Source: Tetradesmus obliquus (taxonomy: Eukaryota; Chlorophyta; Chlorophyceae; Sphaeropleales; Scenedesmaceae). Taken from it: 64,000 nt of DNA. This document shows, in pieces, positions 47,201-58,383 of this stretch; position 1 is the stretch's first letter, and each line of letters starts with the position of its first letter. The DNA is taken from contig CP126191.1 in the NCBI GenBank assembly GCA_030272155.1, positions 5,168,501 to 5,232,500 on the forward strand, read 5' to 3'. The position numbers were made by a program, and so were the translations under genes. The notes beneath the pieces were generated by a model. It saw nothing but the letters and a program-made list of their open reading frames with translations. It did no database searches and had not been told where the DNA came from.

Positions 47201-50200
47201 GGCGGACGGGCGGTCAGGCGTGCTGTCTGTCAGGTGGGGCCGTGCTGCGCTGACGAGGTGGCACACAAACACAAACAACTGCCCTGCACAGCCTGCACCA
47301 GCAGCAACGGTGAACCATTCGTGAATCGTGTGCAGTGCTAATTGTGCATCGCCAAGCGCACTGAAGCTACCAGCTTGAAGCTGTTTCCAGTTGTCTGGAC
47401 AGAGCAACAAAGCACTGCATGGGCTACTTTGCGTGCTGAAGGCGCTGCTGCTGCTGCTGTGCAGGGGCCGCAAGGTGACTGATGTGCGCCCAAAGCGCCC
47501 CAGCAGCAGCCCAGGGCCAGGAGACAGCGTGGGCAGTGCCCTGGCTGCTGTGTGGCCGCTGCTGGTGCAGGGCGACGCGGATGGGGTGCTGCTGTCGTGG
47601 GACCTGGCCACAGGGCACTGCAGCAGCCTGCCGACAGGTGGGGCGCGGCAGTAGCAGTGGTCCTGGCACCTGCAAGCGTTGTTTTGTGCATGGACGCATC
47701 TGAGGGTCTGGTGCTGGAAGTGAAGTGACAGCATGTGCGAGGTAGCAGGTCAGATATAATGCGGGACAGTGCTGCTGAGTAAAGTGTTGGCAACTGTGTT
47801 ATAGCCACTGAGTTGTTCAGACATAAAGAAGCATCAGCAGTGCACGGAGGGTTGAGTAGCAAGCTGATGTTGTGTTGCTGTCTCTCCAAGCAACTAAACA
47901 CTGCTGATACACCTTCCTGGCATCCTTAATGCAGGCTGCGGAGTGGTGCGGCGCATCCTGCTGGCCCCTGCCAGCCAGCCTGTGCTGTCAGGAGCAGTCG
48001 ATGCAGTGCTGGCAGGCACACCAGCTGCTGCTGCTGCTGCTGCTGGCGCCGCTGGCAGCGAGGGCATGCGGGCCGCGGTGCTGTTTGCCAGCGGCGCATT
48101 TGGCGTGTTTGACCTGGATGGCGCGGGGCGGCTGCGGCCGAGCGCTGCCAGCCCTGCTGCCTGTGCGAAGTTTGGGCGAGCATTGGACATCAGCTGGCTG
48201 TCTCTACCTGGGTGAGCCTGACTGGGCCCATGATGTGCTTACGATTTATGTTGTGTGCATATCGCCGAGGCCATGGCTGTGCATCGTTATGCAGCGCTTG
48301 ACAACCATCTCATCCTGAGCAATCAACATGTGGCAAAGGTTGCCCCGCATACATCAAGCCGTCATTGCGTGGCAGTTCATATCCAGAACACCTCCTGTCT
48401 GCTACACCTGCTCTGCTGCTGTTGAACTGCTGTTTCGTTATGTAACACGATCACAGCGCTGCTGGCGCCGGCAGTGTGCTGGCTGTGGTGCTGGAGGATG
48501 GCTCGCTGTCGCTGCTGGATGTGGCTCAGTGCCAGGCACGCCGGCCAGGCGATGCACGGGCACGGCAGGCACTGCTGCAGCAGGTGCTGCGCACAGCCAG
48601 CCCAGCACAGCTGGAGGGGGTGCCTGAGGGCAGGCTGCCTGTGGTGCTGCTGCCGCCGCGGCCGCTGGGGTCCAGCATGCTGCTGCAGCAGCCATGGGTG
48701 CTGCTGCTGCGGAGCTTGCTGCAGGTGGGTGAAAGAAAGGAATGCAAAGCATAGCAACCCCATAGCAGAGCACAGGCTAGGGTGATGCTGCTGGTTGCAA
48801 TCACTGCAGGCCTGCAGTTGATGGGACTGCCACAAGGAAATAGGCTTGGAAGTGGCACACAGGGCAGTTAGTAGTGCTAGCTTGTTGTTTCCTTCTTGCA
48901 AGTGTAGCTTGCCTTGCTTGCAGGCTGCTCATGATGCAACAGCTATGTAACACGCTGCCTGCCGCAGCTGACAACCTCTCTTGCTCTGCCTGCTGTGGGG
49001 TGCTGCCTGCAGCTGGGTGTGTCTCAGAACGCGCTGCTGTACATCAGCAGCAGCAGCACCGAGGAGGACGATGACGTGCGCCTGGAGCTGCAGCAGCTGC
49101 TGCCACGCAGCGCACGCGCCGTGCTTACCCACGTAGCAGCGGCAGGAACAGGCAGCCTGTCAACACTCCAGCAGCAACAGCAGCAGCGCTTTGCCAGCAG
49201 CAGGATCCCGGCTGCCGGCCGCATCAATGCTGCTGCAGCTGCAGGCAGCAGCAGCAGCAAGCCGCAGTCGCCTCTTGCTAAGGCCAGATCATCGCCGCTG
49301 ATCAAGAGCGCCCTAGGCTCCGGCAACCTGTTTGCTGCGCTGCAGGGGGGTGCCAGCACACGGTCACTAGCAGCAGCAGCAGCTCCACGTCCTGGCAGTG
49401 GCGGCTCTGGCTCTTCGCAAGGGGAAGGTGGTGGTGCAGCACACGCATCAGCACAGCAGCAGCAGCAGCAGCAGCAGCAGCGGTTGGCTGCGCTTGGCTT
49501 TGGCGTGGAGCGCTTTGATGGTGACCTGGTGAAGCTGCTGAGGTGGGGCCGCAGACTGATGTGGCAGCGCTGATGTGGCAAGCACACCTGGCTTTACTGC
49601 ATATTGCCAAGTGTTATAACAAGTACACTCAAGGGTAACGTCAGCCGTCACGAGCTTCCAATACGTGCACGCAGCAAGCAGTATTGTGTGCATGCTTGCA
49701 TGGAATACATAGGAAACACAGCTATCCTACTTGCTGATTGCTGCGGTTGTGTGCTGCTGCGCTGCAGGTGCATCGCCAAGCTGCGCGGCAATGGGCAGCT
49801 GCTGCACACAGACGAGTGGAAGGCATACACTGAGGTGGGCAGGTGGCCAACCATTCCTGACTTGATGGCTGTGCAGTGCCATACCCTGACCGTGGTAACC
49901 GTAGCAGCAGCTGCACATACCAGCACCTGCTTTGTTTTGCGAGCAGGCAGCCTGCTGTCTTGCCACAAACAGGCTGTACACACAGCACAACTGATGTGCA
50001 GTGATGTTTCGCAGTCACGGCATTCAATTGCTGTTACCGCTTGATTCTGTGCTGTTTAACGAGCTGACAGCCAACAATCCAACTTACCGCCGCTGCTGCC
50101 ATGTACATCCTCACCCCATTGCGATGCCACACCACAACCCGGCTCTCTCTTTCCCACTTCCAGGCGCTGGCCAGCGGCTTAGTTGCCAGGCGCATGGCTG

Positions 50201-52765
50201 TGGCTGCACGGCTCAGCGGGCAGCAGGAGGAGGCGCGCTTCTGGTCAGCACTGCCAGCCACACTGCAGCGCAGCGTCAAGGCCATGCACAGCGCCATACA
50301 GGCAGCACAGCAGCAGCAGCAGCAGCAGACGTCAGCAGCTGCCACGCCCACAGCAGCAGCAGCAGCAGCAGCAGCAGCTGGGACCAGCAGCGGGGACACT
50401 GCACCGGTTGCGGCGCTAGCACCCGGAGTACATGGGGATGCAGCTGCAGGCGGCATCACACCTCGGGGGAGTCAGGCGCTAGCAGGCACTGATGCAGCAA
50501 CGGAACTAGACAGCTTGGATGACTATGACAGGATGGTGCAGCAGGCCTTAGACGGCCCTCATAGCAGTGCCAGCAGCGCCAGCTTGTCAAGGGCAGCTGC
50601 TGCAGCAGCAGCAGGGCAGCAGGCCGGCAGCTCTCCATCCTCATCCTCTCCACTCAACCAGCAGCAGCAGGGGCTGGGCCGTTGCAGCTCTGGCACGCGT
50701 GTTGTGCCAGGCCACGTGCGGCTCACCAGCAGCAGCAGCAGCAGCGCGGCGCGTGGCGACCCCCCGCAGTTCAGTGCGCGGGGCGGCATCCGTGTTGCTG
50801 CTGCTGGGCGGCCCGTGCTGCTGTGGGATGAGGAGCTGGTGCTGTCTGATGCACAGGTATGTCTATTGCTTGTTAATAATAGTCTTCTTGTAAGCCAAAC
50901 CTTGTCATCGGCATCGGCAACCGCTCCCCGTACGAAGCAGAAACTACGACTATTGTTGCCTCTCTATTGCTTGATGACGTGTCCGGACTGCTGTGCCTGC
51001 ATGAACAGCCCACTTGGAGCATCGAGAGCCTTTGGGCCAGGGTCTCCTGGTCCAGCTTGAAGGTGCGTGAACATGCACTTTGTACAACATACTCTTTGAA
51101 ATTCGTTCATTTGCAGGAGCGTCTGCTGTGGCACGAGGCGCTGCCTGGGCAGCTGTGGGAGGGCGAGGGCCTGCTGGAGCGGCGGCTGCTGGGCTATGTG
51201 GCACTGGGGGACTTCTCCACGGCTGTTGCGTTCCTGCTGAGCACGGCGCCGGAGAGCAGCGTGAGGTGGGTGTGCCAGCTTGGTGAGATGCATGAGGTGG
51301 ATTAGGCGTATCAGATGCATGAGGTGGATTAGGCGTATCAGATGCATGCGATGCATCAGATGCTCAAGTCCCTAGGCAGCCCGCATGAAAGCATGTGGCT
51401 AGTGAGTGCTCTACATGACATAGTCATGGCTGGTGACGTATTGTGTGGTGTATGTGTTGCTGCTACCTGCTGCATCAGGGGGTGGTAGAGGCGTGCAGCG
51501 CTGCATGTGTGCTGTGGCCCTGGTGCTGATATAGCGGCTGTGGTGTGATGCTGTCGCACTGCCATGCAGGTACTACCGTAGCGTGGTGTGTGCGCTGGCG
51601 CTGGCTGCTACTGCCAGCTTGCGCGCGCAGACAGTGCCAGGCAGCAGCAACCAGGCTGCAGCCACGCTGCACCTGCAGGCAGCCAAGGTGAGCCTGCAGC
51701 AGCAGCTGCGCAAGGACGTCCACTGCAACTCGCCATGCCCCTTCACCAGGCAGCGCAGTAGTGTTGTGGCAATGGTGTTGCTGTTAGTACGTCAGGCAAT
51801 GCACAACGCTGCACTTTTTGACCGGTCAGCTACCCCATCCTTACTGCCGCCTGCTGCTGCTCTGCCGCACGCATCTGCTCCCGTGCTGCTGCGCAAGGTG
51901 GTGTCTGCGCATGCCGCCTCCATCGGAGACACGCTGCTGGGTGTGCCGCTCAACTGCTCAGCTGGCCTGAATGCAGATGCAGTGCAGCTGCTGCAGGAGG
52001 CAGGCATGTGGCAGCTGGCAGCCAGCCTCACCGCGCGCACACTCAGCGGCACGGAGCGTGCGCAGGCGCTGTGCCGCTGGGCGGCGCATGTGCTGCAGCA
52101 GGAGGGCAGTGTGTGGCGCTGCGTGGGCATCCTGACCAGTGCAGGCTGCCTGTCAGCAGCGGTGCAGGTGTGGAGGCCGTCCGCTGGCAGATACCTCATC
52201 ATTGACTACTTGTGCAGTTTGATGCGTATCTCGAGTCTCTTGCCCTGCAATGTGCGAGTGCAGGCAGTTAGGGTGGTTAGCACAATGTGAAGGTGTGGAT
52301 GCGTGCTAGTGAGCCTGTGTCTGCATGCTTGCGTGACCAACCTTTGTGGTGGCCCTGTCTGGTTGCCTGCAGGTGCTGCGTTATGCTGGGCTGCCAGACT
52401 GTGCAGAGGCATATGTGATGGCGTGCAAGCAGGCAGGGCTGCTGGTGAAGAGCGCGGCTCCAGCACAGCAGCAGCAGCAGCAGCCCGAGGCAGGCTCTGC
52501 GAGTGAGCCCCTCATTTCGTGGGGTGACGCAGACTTCAGCGATGACGAGCATGCCGGTGATGGCGCCTCAAAGCAGCAGCCGCAGCAGCCAGCTGCAGAA
52601 GCATCGGAGCTGTTTGATCTGCTGGGCCCAAGGAGCAGGCTGCTGCCTTGGCTACGCAGCAGTGCCACAGCAGCTGACAGGGAGGGCCTGACTGGCGCAG
52701 ATGAGCTCCGGCTGGTTACAAGCGAGTACTACAACTACCTGTGCACACTGCTGGCTAGTTTGTAG
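41894..52765 (+). CDS. WDR11: WDR11-like WD-repeat protein
   Basis: In animals WDR11 is part of a trans-Golgi complex that captures endosome-derived vesicles, and it is linked to ciliogenesis. About 22 exons were traced, from ATG 41894 (MAGIDVVGFLPAPPSKAYAG) to TAG at 52763. Exons 1-4 (41894-42016, 42126-42193, 42341-42388, 42642-42925) join in phase to give HLRLASGDSDGGVVVWDV, matching the human first-propeller region. Later matches are GLLVLLLPRELLLFDLDLGQ, MAVTYDGRLWQWQ, a block near 45530-45750 ending LLLTDVRTGRR, LGLRVSPSGAYLLLLLKGAP followed by ELW, DADGVLLSWDLATG, FASGAFGVFDLDG, and the C-terminal helical repeats (GYVALGDFSTAVAFLLSTAP, GMWQLAASLTARTLSGTERA, VLRYAGLPDCAEAYVMACKQ). The order is that of human WDR11. 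The product is about 1,900 residues against 1,224 in human; the excess is Gln/Ala/Ser insertions. Confidence 0.88.
43409..43455 (+). repeat. CAG tract (about 15 Gln) in WDR11
   Basis: In frame after AAGAHSAV in the fifth exon. The donor of this exon could not be placed with certainty, so the repeat may straddle the exon end. Confidence 0.75.
44203..44246 (+). repeat. (CTG)n tract at a WDR11 3' splice site
   Basis: About 13 CTG units run without a break into CTGCAG at 44241-44246, the acceptor for the exon starting VSLAMIKACLW. Confidence 0.88.
47074..47111 (+). repeat. (CTG)n tract upstream of a WDR11 3' splice site
   Basis: Eight or more CTG units end about 10 bases before the GATGCAG acceptor of the exon encoding ALSVLAAPSMSAAAA. 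Confidence 0.75.
51287..51340 (+). repeat. 27-base intronic tandem duplication
   Basis: A 27-base unit (beginning GATGCATGAGGTGGATTAGG) occurs twice exactly at 51287-51313 and 51314-51340, followed by a degenerate third copy. It lies in a WDR11 intron just after the donor near 51266. Confidence 0.85.
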
Positions 52766-54221
52766 CTGCTGCCAGCATATTGTGTTTCAAAGTTGGTGGT
52801 GCTGAGTGCACAGCTGTGTCTGCACAATAGCGGCATCCACTGCAGGCAGACAGCACCAGACCACATGCGGGCAATGCGTGAATGCAGGAACATAACATCC
52901 CGTTGCACGCAGAAGCACGGTGTTTTAACCAAAGTGCCATACAGTGATGCTGCTGCAGCAGCTGCCAGCAGCAGCAGTGCTGGCAACAGCAGCAGAGCTG
53001 TGCATGCCAAGCAACATGTGCCTTTGTTGGGGGGCGTGCTGTGTTCAGGATGTGGTACTGAAAGACAGCAACCATAGCTGGCAGTTTGTTGACTCCCTCT
53101 GCCTCATGCAGCTACCATGCATAATTCAAACAGTCTCGGCACATGTTCTGGAGCATCATCCACACACTTCTGCGCCTACCATGTACCCACTGATGTAACT
53201 ACATCAGTGACATCCAGGCATGGTCACCACTGATCATGGTCCCAGTGTGCTGTAAGGAAACGTGTGATGAGAATTCTCCTACTAAAAACCATCATGCCGG
53301 GGCACAACGGGTGCGCCATCCACGGCGCTGCACTACGCACTGCGTGCAGGCGCAGCAGGTTGGTGCACCCCGCTGCTCATCCAGGCGCGATGCACCGTAT
53401 AGCACCACCGAATACATAATGTACAAAAGACTCTTGTCAGACAAGAACGCAACACTGTGCACAAAGAAGAACAAGTAGCAATCTACTGGACGCTTGCGGG
53501 GAAAATGCTTATTCTCACAAGGAGAGAAAACATCGGCTGACCTGAGGTCCCAGATCGCACAAGTGATTTCACGTAACAAAATGTCCAGGACAATCATCCA
53601 TTCGCACGGTCATGTGGCACCGCCACCATCTGTGCTGCAATGCAATGCTTCAGTCAAAATCAAATGCGCAGTTTGTAGCAAACTGCAGCTCAGTCAGAAC
53701 ATGGCTGTGGGGGCGGCACGCGCCCCAGCACACGCGCACATACGTCGATGCATGGCATGCGCACTCCGGCGAAGCCACCACAGTGATGCAGTGGCAGCAG
53801 AGGTGTCTGCCGACCACTGCTGATATGCCTGCAGCCTGAGAGCGCTTGTGCAGCGTTCCGTCGGCTCTTTGAATCCCGCACCAGCAGCTGCAACGCGGCA
53901 GCTGCATGGTAGCGTCTCGCGGTACAATGCCTGCACCCCTGCCTCTCACAACAATGCAGTCAAGCCCTGCTGCCCTCCTGCCATCCTGCCTTTGTACACG
54001 GCCGCGCTGCCGCAATGCTGCAGCGCACATAGCATGCCCCAGCCAAAATAATTCCCTTCATCCCTATGTGGTAATGCGGACCTTGGGGCAGCAGCAGCTT
54101 TGCAAACGCGGCTGCGCACCAGCCAGCCACACAACCACAGTCAAACCTCGCCCTGCTACGCCAACAGCAGGCTGGCAAGTACCCAGCTGCACTGCCGGCA
54201 GCTGCCCCCTGCCCCTGCCTG
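52766..54221. other. Convergent intergenic region between WDR11 and the patatin-like gene
   Basis: This holds the two 3' UTRs. TGTAA occurs at 53194-53198 and 53251-53255, about 430 and 490 bases after the WDR11 stop. I saw no coding-like frame or repeat. Confidence 0.5.
53194..53255 (+). terminator. Two TGTAA polyadenylation signals downstream of WDR11
   Basis: TGTAA is present at 53194-53198 and 53251-53255, in the right orientation for the WDR11 transcript. Either could be the functional signal. Confidence 0.4.
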
Positions 54222-57029
54222 TCACTGCAGTGTGCGTCCCCCTGCCATAGCTGGCTGCTCCAGCGAGGCCAGTGCACTCATGAGCCTGTTGATGGCGCGG
54301 TAGCCCTCAGCCCTGCCCCCACGCAGCGTGTCCACGTTGGTGCAAACCGGCGAGAAGGCTGCGGCGCAGCAGCACAGCGGGCAAGGCAGCAGGCGACACG
54401 TGCATGTCAGCATAAACCACTGTGCTGTAGAGGGCAGAGCACCGCTGACTGGCTGCTCCAGCATTAAAAGATCATCACACATCTGTCTTTTGCAAGCTCT
54501 TCACTGGCAATGCTGTGCTGCACAAACATGCCCTGTACTCGACTTATGATAGCTGCAAACAGCAGCTGATCCCCCCACACGCTATCTAACCCACCTGCAG
54601 CAGGCCCTGGGTACACAGGGAAGACGTGCCCAGCCAGCAGCCCCTCTGCTGCAGCCATGGCCTCACTGCCTGGCAGCAGCTCCTCCATGCTGCTGCTGGG
54701 GCTCAGCCCCGGGCTGCTGCCGGGCGTCTTGCTGCACTTGTCGATGGCCGCGTCCAGCTCCAGTGCGCGGCCGTGCATCAGCAGCTGCACCAGCAGCTCG
54801 TCCAGGCACTGACCCTTGTGCTGCGCGTACCGGGGCTCCACGCGCCACGCCTCACGCATGTAGGGCTGCAGCAGCAGCAGAGTGAGGTGCAGCGGAGCAG
54901 CTGTCAGCCAGAAAACAGCATGATCAAAGGACAATCAGGCCACAGTAAGCTACATGCTAAGAGCAAGGCATGTAAGAGCACCATGTGAATGCAGCCCAGC
55001 AACGTAGCTGCCTACAGCAACTGCAGCACTACACAAGGCAGCAGCAGCACAGCAGCACTTCGCCCTGTAACCGCCACTCACCGGGTTGAGCACCATGTAC
55101 TTGATGGCGCTGCTCAGCACGTTGGTCAGGTACTTGCCCCACGCCGGCCCCGCGCTGTGCGTGCGGCTGCACAGCGCCAGCACGTGCGTGCAGCCATCAC
55201 GCAGCGCCGCCTTGATCGGCAGCGGCTCGAACACCGCCGCATCCACTAAATCATGCCCGCGCCACCTCCGCGGCCCGCCCACGATCTCCGGCACGTTTGC
55301 GCTGGCCTTGAGGCACTCTGCCAGGTCCCGCGCATCCTTGAAATCTGTGAGCACCTCGCTGTTGAGGGTGGTGAGTGAGCTGGCCACCACCTTCAGTGGC
55401 AGCTCGCTGACAATGACTGCCTGATAGTCCAGCGGGATGGTGTCTGCCATGACTTCATCTAGCAGGAAGTCCAGGTCCATGACCGGGGCGCTGGACCAGT
55501 AGCGCTTGAGGGACAGGAAGCGGCTGCCTGCTGCCAGGTGGTCGGTGTAGATGTCCAGGCCTGCAGGCTGGCCTGCGGGGAGCAGGCGCAGGCAAGGCGG
55601 GGCGGGAGCAGCAGCACGTGCATGATGCACAGTTTTACTGAGCATGAAGGTCGTCCGATGAGCAGGGTGTGCTAGTGAAGGGGACAAAGCATGTGCAGGG
55701 AAATGCAGTGCATGTGGCGTTCAGCAGCTCACCCGCTGCCACATTCAGCGTCCAGTCGCACCACATTTCTACAGAATTGAAGCAGCTGCTGCTGGCATGG
55801 CACTGCCACTGCACACGCAGCCAGAAGGGCTCAGTATGACAATGCACTCGTCGCGCGCGCTGCTCACCGCTGAGGTAGTAGGTGGAATTGATGGCCCCTG
55901 CTGATGCACCATACACGGCATCAAACACGTTTGCGCCCAAGCCCATGTCTGACAGGCCCATCAGCATGGCTCCCTGCGCAAGCATACACACCACCAGGTG
56001 GCAGAAGGTTGGCGCTGGGTGCATGAAAATTAAAGGAACACACGCGTATCATGCTAGCCAGCCTGCTGCTAGGCAACGCCCCTCATCAGCTGTACAACCC
56101 TATGCAGCTGCAGCACCTGCATTGGACAGTGGTGGCTGCACTGAAAAGCTTGAAACGCCTGCTATGCCTGGCACCTGAAACCAATGCACTGTCGGCAACA
56201 TAACATTGAAATCACTCCCCGATGAACTGCTCGCAGTTGCTAATGTCTGAGCCGTGCTAAATGCTGCAGCTGTTGCCTTTGGCAGAGCCAGCCAGCCATG
56301 AGTACCCATGCTGAGCTGGAAGGGGGAACAAAAGATCAAAGCAACCAACAACAACCATGCAAAGCCTTATAACTGCAAAATGCACTTGTTTTATGCTGCC
56401 TTGCAAAAGCTGGAAGGAATGCTCGTCAACATGCAACCAAGCCAATTGACCGCACGCACCGTGACAATGCCTCGCATGCCGCCGCCTTCTACCACCAATC
56501 CAAGTTTGTATCCATCCCGCCTGCATCCTGGCCTGCTGCTTGAGCCTTCCTGCAGGCGCTGGTGCATCACATGCAGCACAGGATGGCTGCTGCTGGGGCG
56601 GGGTAGGCTGTGCTGCTCATGGCCCATGTCCAGCCGGGAAACACTGCTGTTGCTATGCTGAACGTGCACAGGGCGAGGCTCCGTGAAAACAGCCGTCCTG
56701 ACGTCAAGCTGGCGCCTGTTTGACGAATTTGCTGCTCTGCTGCGGGCGCTGCTGCGGGTGCCATGATGGCCAGTGACCTGCAAAGTGACCCGGCATAAAC
56801 CGGCGAAGAATCAAAGATGATCGACACAAGGTACAGAAATGCGAGGCACCCGCAACCGTGCGAGCACAGGTGAACGTACATGCCCCGCGACACTGGAACT
56901 GCTGCCGGATGCTACTGGTGGACACGCACTGAACGCTGGCCGATCAACAACACGCACCTTCTCAGACGATGAGCGTTTGTTTGCTAGGCAGACTGGCCCA
57001 CCATGCTTGCCACGCAGCGTTTGCTGCAT
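54222..57029 (-). CDS. Patatin-like phospholipase / lipid acyl hydrolase
   Basis: Patatins hydrolyse acyl esters of membrane lipids with a Ser-Asp dyad. Six exons join in phase: 57029-56958, 56777-56460, 55973-55868, 55572-55082, 54865-54595 and 54358-54222, giving 464 residues. All family motifs are present: the oxyanion-hole loop GGGMRG (residues 122-127, in LGLVVEGGGMRG), the nucleophile elbow GASAG (152-156, Ser154), and the DAA form of the D-G/A-G/A motif with catalytic Asp276 (LVDAAVFEPLPIKAAL). The C-terminal SPVCTNVDTLRGGRAEGYRA resembles patatin proteins of bacterial type. Residues 1-115 are Ser/Arg-rich and might be a targeting or disordered leader. The start at 57029 needs a 180-base first intron; an alternative in-frame ATG is at 56627, just 60 residues before the oxyanion loop. 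Confidence 0.88.
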
Positions 57030-58383
57030 CTCGACGCTCCTGCTAGAAGCCCGCTGCCTGTGCTTGCTTCCACAGTACAATCACACCCGAGAAACGTTCA
57101 ACGCCGAGCGGGAGGCCTAAGCGCTGCTAGCAGGACAATAGGCTAAGAGCAGATGCTGATGCCAGCGGTGCCAAAGACGACTGACTGTGTGTCTGACATC
57201 ACCAGCGTTAAGTAACGCTCCAGATTCAGTAGCTAGCCAGATAATTGTGGTTTTCAAGTACGTAATACTATTAGTCTGAACCTATGGTCACAGCGGACTC
57301 TAGGTCAGAGCGTTCCGGAAATAATAGCACCAGCGACGTTTTTGCGCTTATCGCTATGCACTCAAAGATAGTAACTACGCCGTGTTTATTTTATGTGGTA
57401 GAGCTGGGCCCAGTGAGCGCAAAACTTTGGGTCCCTTGAAGGTCAAAGACAACGTTAACAAAGCGTTACGTCCCTAAGCAGAACATCGGAGGCCAACTAC
57501 GCTGCTTCACACCTGCTACTTGCAAGGGAATACGCCAAAAGCCATTCAATAGCCAAGATCGCACGCGGCGCTGCTGTCAACAGGTCAAGCGAAGGTCAGA
57601 CAAGTTTTGAAGGGTCGTTCTGTACAGCTGTCTTGCTTGCTGCGTTGTGTAGCGCCCCAACAGACAGCATTGGCTGCCCGCGCCAGATTTCAAGAGCTTT
57701 CTGATAAGACCATGCGGTAGCCACTCCCCATGCGAGAGCCACTTCTCATGCTACAGTAGCACTGCTTGGTCACTGGCTGAGGTGCCACGTGGCACCCCCA
57801 CGGCAAGACAAGCTTGGAACCATCATGTGTTACCCGTTTCTGAAACGTATTTTCGCACCAAGCTAATGCTTTTGCATGCGAAGTCAGCAGACGGCATGTG
57901 ATTTGAAACCCCATCAGCACACACTGCTACGAGCTGACCTCCGAGTCGCCAACATGATGTGATATGCAGTAATGTGCATAGAATGCTTGATGCTCACTTC
58001 TTGCCCCAACCTGCACAGCCTCCCAATTGAAGTCCTGCTGCACCACAGCTGCAGCTTCGCTTCAATGCTTGTTGTGTCACCAGCGAGAAGCAAGGGCAAC
58101 ATGATCTCAGCATAGTGATGCATAGTCAGGTGAGAACCATGGCATGTGCCCAGACAAATATGCAGACACCATTGAATCCATTTGAAACAGAAACAACCTG
58201 AACAGTCATTTTGAATTAGCATACAATGTAGCAATGAATGGGAGCGGCCTCAAGCACGCCCGCCCAGCCCGACACATTGCGTGTGATGGACTGCAACAGG
58301 CAAACCCAACGCCTCAAGCTTGCCCTGCGTGTCCGAAAGTGCGCCATTTAACACATCATTTGCGACTGCCGCCTGCCTGCACA
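57030..58383. other. Upstream region of the patatin-like gene and 3' flank of PMI
   Basis: No coding-like frame was found. The stretch 57120-57900 is visibly richer in AT and poorer in CAG than the rest of the window. It carries a perfect 16-base palindrome at 57781-57796. Confidence 0.5.
57781..57796. promoter_or_regulatory. Perfect palindrome containing a G-box (CACGTG)
   Basis: GGTGCCACGTGGCACC is self-complementary and centred on CCACGTGG, the consensus bound by plant and algal bZIP/bHLH factors. It is about 750 bases upstream of the patatin-like start. Function is inference. Confidence 0.45.

Noticed and set aside
56570-56627. Patatin start at in-frame ATG 56627
   Set aside because: Not excluded, but the frame is open further upstream to a good acceptor at 56777, and a 72-base upstream exon with an ATG joins in phase, so the longer model was preferred.
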